Shown in pieces: positions 50,665 through 60,435 of a stretch of 64,000 bases of DNA (positions are counted from its first letter, which is position 1; the number at the start of each line of letters is the position of its first letter). Source of the DNA: Paraburkholderia heleia NBRC 101817. GTDB lineage: Bacteria > Pseudomonadota > Gammaproteobacteria > Burkholderiales > Burkholderiaceae. The notes under the pieces were generated by a model. That model saw only the letters and a program-made list of their open reading frames with translations. It was not told the origin of the DNA and ran no database searches. A program made the translations under genes and the position numbers. The DNA lies in the NCBI RefSeq assembly GCF_000739775.1, contig NZ_BBJH01000007.1, positions 248,001 through 312,000 on the forward strand. Reading direction: 5' to 3'.

Positions 50665-51528
50665 GTGACCGACTCCCTCCTCTTCCATCCTGCGGCAGAC
50701 GCGCTCTACGGCTTCCCGGGCGCGCGCCGCCTCGCCGCGGCCGATACGCCGTGGCAGCGCATCGAGGTGTGGGACACGCCGCAACTGGGCTGTCTCTTCA
50801 CGCTGGACGGCCGCCCGATGACGTCCGCCGGCGACGAGTTCATCTATCACGAGTGCATGACGCACCCGGCCGCGCTCACGCATCCCGCGCCGCGCGCGGC
50901 GCTCGTGCTGGGCGGCGGCGACGGCGGCGCGGCGCGCCAGTTGTTGCGCCACCCGCCGATCGGGCGCATCGTCGTGGCCGAACTGGACCCCGACGTGGTG
51001 CGCCTGACGGGCGACTATTTGCCCGAAGTGCGCGGCGGGGCCTTCGAGGACCCGCGCGTGGAACTCGTGATCGGCGACGCAGCCGCGTTTGTCGCCTCCG
51101 CGCAGGATCGTTTCGACCTCGTCGTATTCGATCTGACGCCGCCGGATTCGCCGGCTGCGGGGCTCTACACGCCGGCGTTCTACGCCGCGCTCAAGCGCGT
51201 GATGAGCGCCGATGCCCTCGTCTCGCTCCATCTGGGCTCGCCGTTCCATCATGCGCAGCGCGTGGGCGCGCTGCTCGGCGGACTGCGCGAGGCCTTCGCC
51301 GTCGTGCGGCCGCTGGCCGCCTACGTGCCGCTCTACGGCTCGCTCTGGCTCATGGCGATCGCGAGCGACGCGCTCGACCCGGCCGACGTCGACGAGACCA
51401 CGCTGCAGGCGCGGGCAGCCAGGCGGCAGCTCGAGGGCTTGCGCTACTACGACCCGCGACTGCACGCGGCCCTCTTAAAAGGTTCATGGGCGGCCCGCGA
51501 TAAACTAGGCGAATTCCTGCAACGCTAG
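50665..51528 (+). CDS. speE: Spermidine synthase (polyamine aminopropyltransferase)
   Basis: SpeE adds an aminopropyl group from decarboxylated SAM to putrescine. The 287-residue product has the signature EFIYHECMTHPA, the SAM-binding VLGGGDGGAARQLL and FDLVVFDLTPPDSPAAGLYT with the catalytic aspartate. The GTG start at 50665 (VTDSLLFHPAADALYG) is preferred: an ATG at 50593 overlaps the -10 box TATAAT, so it would lie before the transcript start. The start is the least certain part. Confidence 0.88.
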   Translation: MTDSLLFHPAADALYGFPGARRLAAADTPWQRIEVWDTPQLGCLFTLDGRPMTSAGDEFIYHECMTHPAALTHPAPRAALVLGGGDGGAARQLLRHPPIGRIVVAELDPDVVRLTGDYLPEVRGGAFEDPRVELVIGDAAAFVASAQDRFDLVVFDLTPPDSPAAGLYTPAFYAALKRVMSADALVSLHLGSPFHHAQRVGALLGGLREAFAVVRPLAAYVPLYGSLWLMAIASDALDPADVDETTLQARAARRQLEGLRYYDPRLHAALLKGSWAARDKLGEFLQR

Positions 51529-51632
51529 TGGTCCTGCCCGTGGAGAATGGCGGTCCCAGGCGTTTTTGTCATGTGCGCCCTGGCCAGGAGCGGCATGGCA
51601 CTTCATCCGAACCGCGAATCTGGAGAGACTCG

Positions 51633-52046
51633 ATGACCGCACCCCGTCCTGCCGGCGTGCCGTGGCTGACCCCGTATCTGACGGTGCGCGACGCGCGGGC
51701 GTCGATGGACTTCTACCGGTCAGCGCTCGGTTTTGCGGTACGCGACAGCGTGGAGGACGACGGCGCGATCATGCACGTGGAAATGACTTACCACGATCAG
51801 CTGATCGTGATGTTCGCGCCGGAAGGCGCCTTTGGTTCGACGGCGCGCACGCCCAAAAGCGCACAAACCATCGCACCGCAATCTTTTTATCTGTATGTCG
51901 ACGATGTCGACGCGGTTTATGCGCGGGCGCTCGAAGCCGGCGCGAAATCGCTGAGCGAGCCACAGGACCAGTTCTGGGGGGACCGTTTCGCGCAGGTCGA
52001 AGACCTCGACGGTTACCGCTGGGCGCTGGCTCGGCACTTGTCCTGA
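51633..52046 (+). CDS. VOC family protein (glyoxalase/bleomycin-resistance fold)
   Basis: The 137-residue protein has one vicinal-oxygen-chelate domain: PWLTPYLTVRDARASMDFYRS, the metal-ligand-bearing strand MHVEMTYHDQLIVM and DPFG-like WGDRFAQVEDLDGYRWALA at the end, the PhnB-like type. GGAGAG precedes the ATG. The reaction is unknown; relatives include glyoxalases and antibiotic-binding proteins. Located 104 bp after speE and just before rsmE. Confidence 0.88.
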   Translation: MTAPRPAGVPWLTPYLTVRDARASMDFYRSALGFAVRDSVEDDGAIMHVEMTYHDQLIVMFAPEGAFGSTARTPKSAQTIAPQSFYLYVDDVDAVYARALEAGAKSLSEPQDQFWGDRFAQVEDLDGYRWALARHLS

Positions 52047-52065
52047 TTCAATGAGAAATAGTTCT

Positions 52066-52818
52066 ATGCCCCGCTTTTTCGTCGGCAGCGCCCTGCAATC
52101 CGACGAGGTCGTCACCCTTCCCGACGAAGTCACGCGCCATGTCCAGGTGCTGCGCCTGCAGCCCGGCGACACCATCGTGCTGTTCAACGGTCGCGGCGGC
52201 GAGTACAGCGCCGAGATTCTCGGCATGGAGCGCCGCGACACGCAGGTACGCATCGGCCCCCATCGCGACGTCGAAGCCGAGCCGCCTTACCGTGTCACCC
52301 TCGCCCAGGGCATTGCCAGCAACGACAAGATGGACTGGCTGATCGAAAAGGCCGTTGAACTGGGAGCGACGAACTTCGTGCCGCTTACCGCGTCGCGCAG
52401 CGTCGTGCGGCTTTCGGGCGAGCGCGCCGAGCGCCGCCTCGCACACTGGCAGCGGATCGTGCAGGCTTCGTGCGAACAATGCGGGCGCAACCGCCTGCCC
52501 GGTGTCGCGCCCACGCGCGACATCGCCGCCTGGCTCGACTCCCTGCCCAGGTGCTCCGGCGAGGGCGAACTCGAGGGCGAACTGCGCTTGCTGCTCTCGC
52601 CACGCGCCAACGTCGCGTTCTCGACCTTGCCGGTCGACCCGCCTGCGGGCGAAGTGACGGTGCTGATTGGGCCTGAGGGCGGACTCTCGTCCCAGGAAGA
52701 GGAGGCGGCGCTCGACCACGGCTTCATAGCCGTGGGGCTCGGGCCGCGCGTGCTGCGCACCGAAACGGCGGGCATCGCCGTGCTCGCGGCGCTCGCGGCG
52801 CGCTGGGGTGGCTGGTAA
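52066..52818 (+). CDS. rsmE: 16S rRNA (uracil-1498-N3) methyltransferase
   Basis: RsmE methylates U1498 of 16S rRNA. The 250-residue protein starts MPRFFVGSALQSDEVVTLPD with a PUA-like domain (HVQVLRLQPGDTIVLFNGRG) and a SPOUT methyltransferase domain with the knot motifs LIGPEGGLSSQEEEAA and GLGPRVLRTETAGIAVLAAL. The ATG at 52066 matches the family start; one five codons earlier (52051) is possible, and neither has a clear ribosome site. Confidence 0.95.
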   Translation: MPRFFVGSALQSDEVVTLPDEVTRHVQVLRLQPGDTIVLFNGRGGEYSAEILGMERRDTQVRIGPHRDVEAEPPYRVTLAQGIASNDKMDWLIEKAVELGATNFVPLTASRSVVRLSGERAERRLAHWQRIVQASCEQCGRNRLPGVAPTRDIAAWLDSLPRCSGEGELEGELRLLLSPRANVAFSTLPVDPPAGEVTVLIGPEGGLSSQEEEAALDHGFIAVGLGPRVLRTETAGIAVLAALAARWGGW

Positions 52819-52838
52819 GCGCAGCGGGTAAAAATGAC

Positions 52839-52861
52839 AAAGCCCGCCGGCAGGCGGGCTT
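52839..52861. terminator. Terminator between rsmE and the barstar-like gene
   Basis: AAGCCCGCC (52840-52848), loop GGCA, GGCGGGCTT (52853-52861) between converging genes. Only short T-rich tails follow on either side. Confidence 0.65.
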
Positions 52862-52904
52862 GCGCTTTTCTGTCGCATGCACGCGACGGAACGTTAGCCG
52901 AAGG

Positions 52905-53453
52905 TCAGGCGAACGAATAAAAAACGCGGAACGGCACCTTGCGCTCGGCCCAGTACTCCGAAGCCTCGCGAAATACGTCGAGCAATGTCTCCCGCCCGTC
53001 CTTGTCGAACTTCTGGGCAATCGGCAGCCCTTCCAGCACGATCACGAAACCCGGCTGCTCGCCAGCCTTCTGTACCAGATCGGTCAGGCAGTCGTACAAG
53101 CCGTCGTAGTTCTTGCCGAAATGCTTCGGAAACAGAAACGATGTGGCAATGGTCTCGAGCACTTCCTGTTTGGTTTGCGCATTCGCGCAAAACGCAAAAA
53201 GAAAATGCTGCTGCAGCCGCTGGGCTTCGTCCGCGAGATCCTGAATGCGAAACGCCCGGATCGACTGGACAATATTCGGCTGCACGGTCGAAAACAGGCT
53301 CATGGCCCCCTCGTTCGATGAAAGCCCCGCCTCATCCTGGCGCGCCTCGCTGTCGTGCTTCAACTGCATGACGCGCTGGAACAGGTTGCCCTCCCCGGAC
53401 GCGAACAGATCGCTCGCGACCCGGGGGTCGTGCGCGTAAACGTTATCGCTCAT
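52905..53453 (-). CDS. Barstar-family ribonuclease inhibitor with N-terminal extension
   Basis: The 182-residue protein has a barstar domain in its C-terminal two thirds: AFCANAQTKQEVLETIATSF, then FPKHFGKNYDGLYDCLTDLV (108-127) and GFVIVLEGL. The FP-x-x-FG-x-N-x-DxLxDCL core is the barstar signature, including the aspartates that block the barnase active site. The first 60 residues are an extension absent from B. amyloliquefaciens barstar (90 residues). It follows the ribonuclease gene after about 16 bp. An ATG at 53462 is an alternative start. Confidence 0.88.
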   Translation of the reverse strand: MSDNVYAHDPRVASDLFASGEGNLFQRVMQLKHDSEARQDEAGLSSNEGAMSLFSTVQPNIVQSIRAFRIQDLADEAQRLQQHFLFAFCANAQTKQEVLETIATSFLFPKHFGKNYDGLYDCLTDLVQKAGEQPGFVIVLEGLPIAQKFDKDGRETLLDVFREASEYWAERKVPFRVFYSFA

Positions 53454-53469
53454 GCCGCTCATCCCGGTG

Positions 53470-53901
53470 TCAATCAATAATTCGCCTGAAACTGGCGTAG
53501 TGGTCGTCGGAGTAGTAACAGTTATCGGTCCGCTTGCGTGGGCCGCCGCAAACGATGCGCTTGGCACCGCGGTTGTGCGCGCCGGGCGTCGGGACCGTGT
53601 ACTCGTGATAGTAGCCCCGCCGATGCGGCGGCAATATCCGCTCAAAATTCCCGAATACGACGCCGTCCTTCTCGTAAGGGAACGGGCCGCCCGCTGCAAT
53701 CAGGCTCAACGTGCCCACCGCCTCACGCGGAAGTTCGTTGACCGAAATGCTGCCGAGCGGATTACCCGCCTCTTCCGGCTGACTCGTGCGCGCCTGAGCG
53801 CCACCTGCCACGAGCGCGGCAGTTGCGACCAGCGCCACCGCCGCGGCACGCCGCAAGCTAGACAAACTGCCGCCGAAACAATGAGTTAGACGAGGCGCCA
53901 T
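53470..53901 (-). CDS. Secreted barnase-like ribonuclease (N1/T1 family)
   Basis: The 143-residue protein has an N-terminal signal peptide (hydrophobic core AAAVALVATAALVAGGAQA, cut near 37). The N1/T1 core follows: FGNFERILPPHRRGYYHEYT with catalytic Glu100, GAHNRGAKRIVCGG with the arginine, and CYYSDDHYASFRRI with catalytic His134. Cys118 and Cys128 probably form a disulfide. It is a guanyl-specific extracellular RNase. The neighbour gene encodes its barstar-like inhibitor, in the same transcript. Confidence 0.9.
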   Translation of the reverse strand: MAPRLTHCFGGSLSSLRRAAAVALVATAALVAGGAQARTSQPEEAGNPLGSISVNELPREAVGTLSLIAAGGPFPYEKDGVVFGNFERILPPHRRGYYHEYTVPTPGAHNRGAKRIVCGGPRKRTDNCYYSDDHYASFRRIID

Positions 53902-54093
53902 CCCCTGGTTCCCGCTTCCCTGGTTACGCGTTCGACGACCATGAAAGGTGTAAGGGTATCGCTAATGATGCCTGGAAGCAACGTTAGTCAGGCGGGAAGG
54001 ACCACGGCTTGACCCCGCGCAAGGGCCAGACTGGTAAATTTTACAATCTCGTTTTGCACGATCTTGCGCGATATCGAGCCGGGTCTCGCACTC

Positions 54094-54127
54094 AAAAAAT
54101 CGGCGCGCTCGCAGGAGCGCGCCGATT
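54094..54127 (-). terminator. Terminator of maeB
   Basis: AATCGGCGCGCTC and GAGCGCGCCGATT (54098-54110 and 54115-54127) form a perfect 13-bp stem. On the minus strand a run of six T follows. It stands about 50 bp after the maeB stop. Confidence 0.88.
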
Positions 54128-54174
54128 ATCAAGACCGGGGTTGCCGGCGTTGCCGGCGACCTGCGCGACGGCGC

Positions 54175-56469
54175 TTAACGTGCCGCGTTCACGTCCGCGA
54201 CGAGCAGCGCCGTCATGTTGACGATGCGACGCACCGTGGCGGAAGCCGTCAGCACGTGCACCGGCTTGGCCGCGCCCAGCAGGATCGGCCCGATGGCGAT
54301 ATTGTTGCCAGCCGCCGTCTTGAGCAGGTTGTAGGAGATGTTCGCCGCGTCGATATTCGGCATGACGAGCAGATTCGCTTCGCCTTCGAGCGTCGACTCG
54401 GGCAGGATCTCCTTGCGCAGGTTCGCGTCGATCGCCACGTCGCCGTGCATTTCGCCGTCCACCTGCAGGTCCGGCGCGCGCTCCTGGAGGATCTCGAGCA
54501 GGTCGCGCATCTTCTGGGCGCTGGGCGCGTTGCTCGAGCCGAAGTTCGAGTGCGAGCACAGCGCGATCTTCGGCTCGATGCCGAAGCGGCGCACTTCCTC
54601 GGCCGCCATGATGGTGATCTCCGCAAGCTGCTCCGGCGTCGGGTCGACGTTGACATGCGTGTCGACGATGAAAATCTGCCGGTTCGGCAGCACGAGTGCG
54701 TTCATCGCCGCGTAGACGTTGCAGCCCGCCTTCTTGCCGATCACCTGATCGATGAAGTGCAGGTGGCGGTGCGTCGTGCTGACCGTGCCGCAGATCATGC
54801 CGTCGGCTTCGCCCTTTTCCACGAGCATCGAGCCGATCAGCGTGGTGCGGCGGCGCATTTCGAGCTTCGCCATTTGCTGCGTGATGCCCTTGCGTGCCAT
54901 GAGCTTCGCATAGGTCTGCCAGAACTCGCGGTAGCGCTCGTCGTGGTCGGTGTTCACGACCATGTAGTCCTGGCCGGCGTGCAGGCGCAGGCCGTAGCGC
55001 GCGATACGCTGCTCGATCACCGAAGGGCGGCCGATCAGGATGGGCCTGGCGAGCTTTTCGTCGACCACGATCTGCACGGCGCGCAGGATGCGCTCCTCTT
55101 CGCCCTCGGCGAACACGATGCGCTTCTTCTCCGGCTCCACGGCGCGCGCAAGCTGGAAGATCGGCTTCATGGTCGTGCCGCTGTGGTAGACGAACTGCTG
55201 GAGGTGCTGCTCGTAGGCGTCCATGTCCTCGATCGGACGCGTCGCGACGCCCGAGTCCATTGCCGCCCTGGCCACAGCCGGCGCAATCTTGACGATCAGA
55301 CGCGGGTCGAAAGGCTTCGGAATCAGATACTCGGGCCCGAACTGCAGATCCTGGATGCCGTAGGCCGTGGCCACGACATCGCTTTGCTCCTGGCGCGCCA
55401 GTTCCGCAATCGCGTTCACCGCGGCAATTTCCATTTCGCGCGTGATGGTGGTCGCGCCCGCGTCGAGCGCGCCGCGGAAGATGAACGGGAAGCACAGGAC
55501 GTTGTTCACCTGGTTCGGGTAGTCCGTGCGGCCCGTGGCGAGCACGGCGTCCGGACGCACTTCGAGCGCGAGCTCCGGCAGGATTTCCGGCGTCGGGTTG
55601 GCGAGCGCGAGGATGAGCGGCCTGGCCGCCATCTGCTTGACCATGTCCTGCTTGAGCACGCCGCCGGCCGAAAGGCCGAGGAAAATATCGGCGCCTTCGA
55701 TCACCTCCGCGAGCGTGCGCGCGTTGGTTTCCCGCGCGAAACGCTCCTTGTCCGGGTCCATCAGCTCGGTGCGGCCCTTGTAGACCACGCCCGCCAGGTC
55801 GGTGACGACGATGTTTTCGAGCGGCAGGCCGAGGTCGACGAGCAGGTCCAGACACGCCAGCGCGGCCGCCCCAGCGCCCGAGGCGACGAGCTTCACGTCC
55901 TTGATGTCCTTGCCCACGACCTTCAGGCCGTTCGTGAAGGCCGCCGCCACCACGATGGCCGTGCCGTGCTGGTCGTCATGGAAGACCGGAATCTTCATGC
56001 GCTTGCGCGCTTCGCGCTCGACGATGAAGCACTCGGGCGCCTTGATGTCTTCGAGGTTGATGCCGCCGAACGTGGGTTCGAGCGCGGCGATCACGTCGAC
56101 GAGCTTGTGCGGGTCCGTCTCGTTGAGTTCGATGTCGAACACGTCGATGCCCGCGAACTTCTTGAAGAGCACTGCCTTGCCTTCCATCACCGGCTTCGAG
56201 GCAAGCGGCCCGATGTTGCCGAGGCCGAGCACGGCCGTGCCGTTGGACACGACGCCCACGAGGTTGCTGCGCGCCGTGAAGCGCGCGGCGTTGAGCGGAT
56301 TTTCGACAATCGCCTCGCACGCGAACGCGACGCCCGGCGAGTACGCGAGCGAGAGATCACGCTGATTGATCATCTGCTTGGTCGGCGCGATCGCGATCTT
56401 CCCCGGCGTGGGGAACTCGTGATAATCGAGGGCGGCTTCGCGAAGCTTGTTCGTAGCGGGATTCGACAT
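54175..56469 (-). CDS. maeB: NADP-dependent malic enzyme with phosphotransacetylase-like domain
   Basis: MaeB decarboxylates malate to pyruvate and makes NADPH. The 764-residue protein has the malic enzyme half (about 15-430) with [36 protein letters not shown] and the nucleotide fold [20 protein letters not shown], then a phosphotransacetylase-like domain (about 440-764) that in this family is regulatory and inactive as Pta. The ATG at 56469 (MSNPATNKL) is chosen over an upstream start without similarity. Divergent from thiL. Confidence 0.96.
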   Translation of the reverse strand: MSNPATNKLREAALDYHEFPTPGKIAIAPTKQMINQRDLSLAYSPGVAFACEAIVENPLNAARFTARSNLVGVVSNGTAVLGLGNIGPLASKPVMEGKAVLFKKFAGIDVFDIELNETDPHKLVDVIAALEPTFGGINLEDIKAPECFIVEREARKRMKIPVFHDDQHGTAIVVAAAFTNGLKVVGKDIKDVKLVASGAGAAALACLDLLVDLGLPLENIVVTDLAGVVYKGRTELMDPDKERFARETNARTLAEVIEGADIFLGLSAGGVLKQDMVKQMAARPLILALANPTPEILPELALEVRPDAVLATGRTDYPNQVNNVLCFPFIFRGALDAGATTITREMEIAAVNAIAELARQEQSDVVATAYGIQDLQFGPEYLIPKPFDPRLIVKIAPAVARAAMDSGVATRPIEDMDAYEQHLQQFVYHSGTTMKPIFQLARAVEPEKKRIVFAEGEEERILRAVQIVVDEKLARPILIGRPSVIEQRIARYGLRLHAGQDYMVVNTDHDERYREFWQTYAKLMARKGITQQMAKLEMRRRTTLIGSMLVEKGEADGMICGTVSTTHRHLHFIDQVIGKKAGCNVYAAMNALVLPNRQIFIVDTHVNVDPTPEQLAEITIMAAEEVRRFGIEPKIALCSHSNFGSSNAPSAQKMRDLLEILQERAPDLQVDGEMHGDVAIDANLRKEILPESTLEGEANLLVMPNIDAANISYNLLKTAAGNNIAIGPILLGAAKPVHVLTASATVRRIVNMTALLVADVNAAR

Positions 56470-56656
56470 GGGAGGCAGGACGTTAGTGCGGATTAGAATG
56501 ACAACTCGAACGCTGAGTGGACCGATTGTAGCGCCAATCCCTGACAGCATTCCTTTCAATCCGGGCGCAAGTGGCGCAACCGCGATGGAGGAAAAGCCAT
56601 GCCAGGGCGCCTTTTGCGGCGACGGCCCATTTCCCGACTGTCATAACCCTTTCGTC

Positions 56657-57646
56657 ATGCTTTCCGAGTTCTCCCTGATCGACCGATATTTTGCGCGGCG
56701 AGCGCGCACGAACACGCGGCGCGCCGCGCTGGGCATTGGCGACGACTGTGCGCTCATCGCGCCCGCCGCGGGCGAAATGCTGGCCGTCTCGACCGACATG
56801 CTGGTGGAAGGCCGCCACTTTTTCCCCGACATCGCTCCGCACGCGCTCGGCCACAAGGCGCTCGCCGTGAATCTCTCCGACCTCGCCGCGATGGGTGCGA
56901 AGCCGCTCGGCTTCACGCTTGCGTTCGCGCTCCCCAGGGCGGACGAGGACTGGCTAGCCGCGTTCAGCGCGGGCCTCTTCGACCTGGCAGACCGCTTCGA
57001 GTGCGAATTGATCGGCGGCGATACCACGGCGGGGCCGCTGAACCTGTGCCTGACGGTATTCGGCTCGGTGCGTCAGGATGCCGCACTTCGGCGCGACGCC
57101 GCCCAGGCGGGCGACGACATCTGGGTCTCCGGCACGCCCGGCGACGCGCGCGCGGGCCTCGGCATGATGCGCGGCGAATGGAAGGTGAGCGAGCAGGACG
57201 CCAGGTCTTTGCGCCGGGCGCTCGAATACCCTGAACCGCGCGTGGCGCTGGGTCTCGCGCTGCGCGGCGTGGCGCGCGCGGCGCTCGACGTATCGGACGG
57301 CCTGGCCGGCGACCTGCGCCATGTTCTGGAACGTTCGCGCCTCGGCGCGACGATCGACGTGGACGCCCTGCCGCTCTCGCCTGCGCTTGCGCGCCTGCCG
57401 CGCGACGTGCAGCTGCAATGCGCGCTCGCGGGGGGCGACGACTACGAACTGTGTTTCACGGCGGCGCCGGCGCAGCGCGGCGCGGTCGAGGCGGCGGCGC
57501 AACAGGAGGGTGTGCGCGTCACGCGCATCGGTACAATGACTTCCCGCACTTCGCCGCAAGCCGCCCCCCAGATCGCCTGGCGCGACGCCGGCGGCACGCC
57601 GCTCAATCTGACGTTGCAAGGTTTCGATCACTTCCATGCAGACTGA
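56657..57646 (+). CDS. thiL: Thiamine-monophosphate kinase
   Basis: ThiL phosphorylates thiamine monophosphate to the active diphosphate. The 329-residue PurM-like ATP enzyme begins MLSEFSLIDRYFARRARTNT and has GIGDDCALIAPAAGEMLAVS, the metal site ECELIGGDTTAGPLNL, ALDVSDGLAGDLRHVL and GGDDYELCFTA, all family signatures. It overlaps pgpA by 11 bp. The open frame extends upstream to near maeB, but the conserved start is at 56657. Confidence 0.96.
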   Translation: MLSEFSLIDRYFARRARTNTRRAALGIGDDCALIAPAAGEMLAVSTDMLVEGRHFFPDIAPHALGHKALAVNLSDLAAMGAKPLGFTLAFALPRADEDWLAAFSAGLFDLADRFECELIGGDTTAGPLNLCLTVFGSVRQDAALRRDAAQAGDDIWVSGTPGDARAGLGMMRGEWKVSEQDARSLRRALEYPEPRVALGLALRGVARAALDVSDGLAGDLRHVLERSRLGATIDVDALPLSPALARLPRDVQLQCALAGGDDYELCFTAAPAQRGAVEAAAQQEGVRVTRIGTMTSRTSPQAAPQIAWRDAGGTPLNLTLQGFDHFHAD

Positions 57647-58220
57647 CCCCACGCCCTCGCCCGCCGGTCAGCCGGCTCCTCCGGCAGGCCCGGCAAGCAA
57701 CGCCGCCGCATCCGGCACGCTCGGCCGGGCCACTGGCGCGCGCCGCGCCGACGCGCCGTTCATGCTCACCCATCCGTTGCACTTCGTTTCGCTCGGCTTC
57801 GGCTCGGGGCTCTCGCGCCTCGCGCCCGGCACGGCCGGCACGCTGTTCGCCTGGGCGGCCTTCGAGGTGCTGAACCGCTATCTCACGGTGACCGAGTGGG
57901 GACTGCTGATCTTCTTTGGCTTCTTTGCGGGCATCTGGATCACCGGGTTCACGGCGAAGAAACTGGGCACGGAGGATCCCTCGGCCATCGTCTGGGACGA
58001 GATCGTGGCGTTCTGGCTCGTGCTGCTCATGATCACGCCCGTCAATTTCGAGGGGCGGCTCTGGGCCTTCGTCATCTTCCGGTTTTTCGACATGGTGAAG
58101 CCGCCGCCCATCCGCTATTTCGACCGGCGCTTCAAGGGCGGCCTCGGCATCATGCTCGACGACATCGTCGCCGCATTCTTCACGCTGCTCGTCATCGCGC
58201 TCTGGCGCATGTCGGTGTAG
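57636..58220 (+). CDS. pgpA: Phosphatidylglycerophosphatase A
   Basis: PgpA removes phosphate from phosphatidylglycerophosphate in phospholipid synthesis. The 194-residue membrane protein has an N-terminal extension of about 40 hydrophilic residues, then HFVSLGFGSGLSRLAPGTAG, EDPSAIVWDEIVAFWLVLLM, FRFFDMVKPPPIRYFDRRFK and GGLGIMLDDIVAAFFTLLVI, the PgpA signatures. Translation overlaps thiL. Confidence 0.95.
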   Translation: MQTDPTPSPAGQPAPPAGPASNAAASGTLGRATGARRADAPFMLTHPLHFVSLGFGSGLSRLAPGTAGTLFAWAAFEVLNRYLTVTEWGLLIFFGFFAGIWITGFTAKKLGTEDPSAIVWDEIVAFWLVLLMITPVNFEGRLWAFVIFRFFDMVKPPPIRYFDRRFKGGLGIMLDDIVAAFFTLLVIALWRMSV

Positions 58221-58281
58221 CACCACCACACCGCTACGCCGCCACGCCGCCACGCCGCCGCCAACCCAACGGATTGCTGCA

Positions 58282-58782
58282 ATGTCTACCGATTCCGTCG
58301 TTCATCAACTCGCCATCCGCGTCGGCAACAAGCTGCGCGACGGGCGGCTCATGCTCGCGACCGCCGAGTCCTGCACGGGCGGCATGGTCGCCACCGCCAT
58401 CACCGACATTTCCGGCAGCAGCGTCTGGTTCGAACGCGGTTTCGTCACCTACTCGAACCAGGCGAAGACCGAGATGATCGGCGTGCCGCCCGAACTCATC
58501 GAGAAGCATGGCGCGGTGAGCGAACCGGTCGCGCGCGCGATGGCCGAAGGCGCGCTCAGCAACAGCCGGGCACAAGTTTCGCTCTCGATCACGGGCGTCG
58601 CCGGACCGGGCGGCGGCACGCCGGAAAAGCCGGTTGGCATGGTGTCGTTCGGCTGGAGCAACCGGCTGCATACGAGCGTCGAGACGCTGGTCTTCAAGGG
58701 CGACCGCGAACAGATCCGCGTGCAGGCCGCCGCGCACGCGTTGCGCGGGCTGCTCGCGTTCATCGACGAACAGGAACGCTAA
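58282..58782 (+). CDS. pncC: Nicotinamide-nucleotide amidase (CinA C-terminal type)
   Basis: PncC deamidates nicotinamide mononucleotide to recycle pyridine nucleotides. The 166-residue stand-alone CinA domain has LATAESCTGGMVATAITDI with the catalytic serine, NQAKTEMIGVPPELIEKHGA and SITGVAGPGGGTPEKPVGMV. It follows pgpA by 61 bp and is probably in the thiL-pgpA-pncC unit. Confidence 0.95.
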   Translation: MSTDSVVHQLAIRVGNKLRDGRLMLATAESCTGGMVATAITDISGSSVWFERGFVTYSNQAKTEMIGVPPELIEKHGAVSEPVARAMAEGALSNSRAQVSLSITGVAGPGGGTPEKPVGMVSFGWSNRLHTSVETLVFKGDREQIRVQAAAHALRGLLAFIDEQER

Positions 58783-58837
58783 AACCGGCCCGCGCCTCGC
58801 TGGCGCGCCGGCCGGTCCCACCCAGGAGGCGCACGTC

Positions 58838-59386
58838 ATGGCAGCCGCGAATACCGCAGTCGAGGAATTGATCCGCCGTTTCGGGCTCGAACCGCACCCC
58901 GAAGGCGGCTACTACAGCGAAACCTATCGAGCCGACAAGCTCGTGCGGCGCGACGGCGCAGCCGCCGCAGAGGGCACGCGCGCAGCCTCGACGGCCATCT
59001 ACTTCCTGCTGGCGGAAGGCGCCTATTCGGCATGGCACCGCATCCGCTCCGACGAGCTCTGGCACTTCTACGCGGGCTCGCCCATCGAGATTCATTCGAT
59101 CGACGAACGCGGCGTGCTCTCCACGCGCAAGCTGGGCCACGCGCTCGACCATCCCGGCACCGTGTTTCAGGCGGTGGTGCCGGCCGGACACTGGTTCGCG
59201 GCGCGCTGCTGCGATCCTTCGACTTATGCGCTCGTAGGCTGCACGGTGGCGCCGGGGTTCGAATTCAGCGAGTTCGAGATCGCCGACGCGAACGCGCTCG
59301 CCGAAAAATACCCGCTGCATCGACCGATCATCGAACTGTTCGGCAAACCGGCGTCCGTTGCGGCCGCAGCCGCGAAGAAAGTCTAG
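58838..59386 (+). CDS. Cupin domain protein (DUF985)
   Basis: The 182-residue protein has the DUF985 pattern: LIRRFGLEPHPEGGYYSETY at the start, STAIYFLLAEGAYSAWHRIR, the cupin metal strand SDELWHFYAGSPIEIHSIDE and VPAGHWFAARCCD. Function is unknown; members have been proposed as sugar- or metal-binding cupins. AGGAGG stands before the ATG at 58838; an open frame upstream is the shadow of pncC. Confidence 0.9.
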   Translation: MAAANTAVEELIRRFGLEPHPEGGYYSETYRADKLVRRDGAAAAEGTRAASTAIYFLLAEGAYSAWHRIRSDELWHFYAGSPIEIHSIDERGVLSTRKLGHALDHPGTVFQAVVPAGHWFAARCCDPSTYALVGCTVAPGFEFSEFEIADANALAEKYPLHRPIIELFGKPASVAAAAAKKV

Positions 59387-59445
59387 GCGCGCGGCGTCCA
59401 GGGCGCGGATTCAGGAACGTCTACCCGCCATCGCGCAAACCCATC

Positions 59446-60261
59446 TCAACGATACGCGTTGATGCGCTCGCGCGTTTCTCTCGCGGCCATTGCAGCCGCC
59501 TGTGCGTAGTCTTCGCCCTTGCTCGCGTAGATGATCGCGCGCGACGAGTTGATGAGCATGCCCGTGCCGTTCGCCGTGCGGCCCGCCTTCACAGTTGCCT
59601 CGACGTCGCCGCCCTGCGCGCCGATGCCGGGAATCAGCAACGGCATGTCGCCGACGATGCCGCGCACGGTCTCGATTTCCTTCGGAAACGTCGCGCCCAC
59701 CACGAGGCCGAGTTCGCCGCTTGCGTTCCATTTGTTCGCGGCAAGGTCCGCCACCACCTGGTACAGCGGCTTGCCGCCGGTTTCGAGGAACTGCAGGTCC
59801 GAGCCGCCGGGGTTCGATGTACGGCACAGCACGATCACGCCCTTGCCCTTATGCGCGAGCCACGGCTCGATCGAATCGAAGCCCATATACGGATTGACCG
59901 TGACGGCGTCGGCCTTGAAGCGCTCGAAGGCTTCGCGTGCATATTGCTCGGCGGTGCTGCCGATATCGCCGCGCTTGGCATCGAGGATCACGGGCAGGCC
60001 CGGGTGCTTCTCGTGGATGTGCGCGATCAGCGCCTCGAGCTGGTCTTCGGCGCGGTGCGCGGCGAAGTACGCGATCTGCGGCTTGAACGAGCACGCGTAT
60101 GCCGCGGTGGCGTCGACAATCTCGCGGCAAAACTCGAAGATCGCGTCGCTGCGGCCGGCCAGCGCAGCGGGAAACTTCGTGGGCTCAGGGTCGAGGCCCA
60201 CGCACAACAGCGAGCCGGTGCGCTGCCAGGCGGCGCCGAGGGTCTGGATGAAGGAAGTCAT
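59446..60261 (-). CDS. pyrF: Orotidine-5'-phosphate decarboxylase (group 2)
   Basis: PyrF makes UMP from OMP. The 271-residue protein is of the longer, group 2 type: [40 protein letters not shown], the catalytic [20 protein letters not shown] with the K/D charge pair, and [18 protein letters not shown]. The start at 60261 is family-like. It converges with the cupin gene. Confidence 0.96.
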   Translation of the reverse strand: MTSFIQTLGAAWQRTGSLLCVGLDPEPTKFPAALAGRSDAIFEFCREIVDATAAYACSFKPQIAYFAAHRAEDQLEALIAHIHEKHPGLPVILDAKRGDIGSTAEQYAREAFERFKADAVTVNPYMGFDSIEPWLAHKGKGVIVLCRTSNPGGSDLQFLETGGKPLYQVVADLAANKWNASGELGLVVGATFPKEIETVRGIVGDMPLLIPGIGAQGGDVEATVKAGRTANGTGMLINSSRAIIYASKGEDYAQAAAMAARETRERINAYR

Positions 60262-60435
60262 GGTCGTTGCTCGCGGCGAGCCAATAAGGGAAAACGGCGC
60301 GTATTTTACCCGCGCCGGAGATGAGGCCGCGCTGCGGCTCCTGAGTCGGGCTGCGTCCGGCGCTCCTGCGAGACGAATCGCGGGAGGCGCTGAGCGCGCA
60401 TGGACGACGCGTGCTACGCCCAGCTCACGACCGCC

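Noticed and set aside
48159..51503. An 1114-residue plus-strand frame across tktA and speE
   Set aside because: Antisense to transketolase and out of frame with speE; the composition is that of GC-rich shadow frames.
54064..56496. An 810-residue plus-strand frame antisense to maeB
   Set aside because: The complementary frame encodes a full malic enzyme with all motifs; the plus frame is Arg/His/Asp-rich without any domain.
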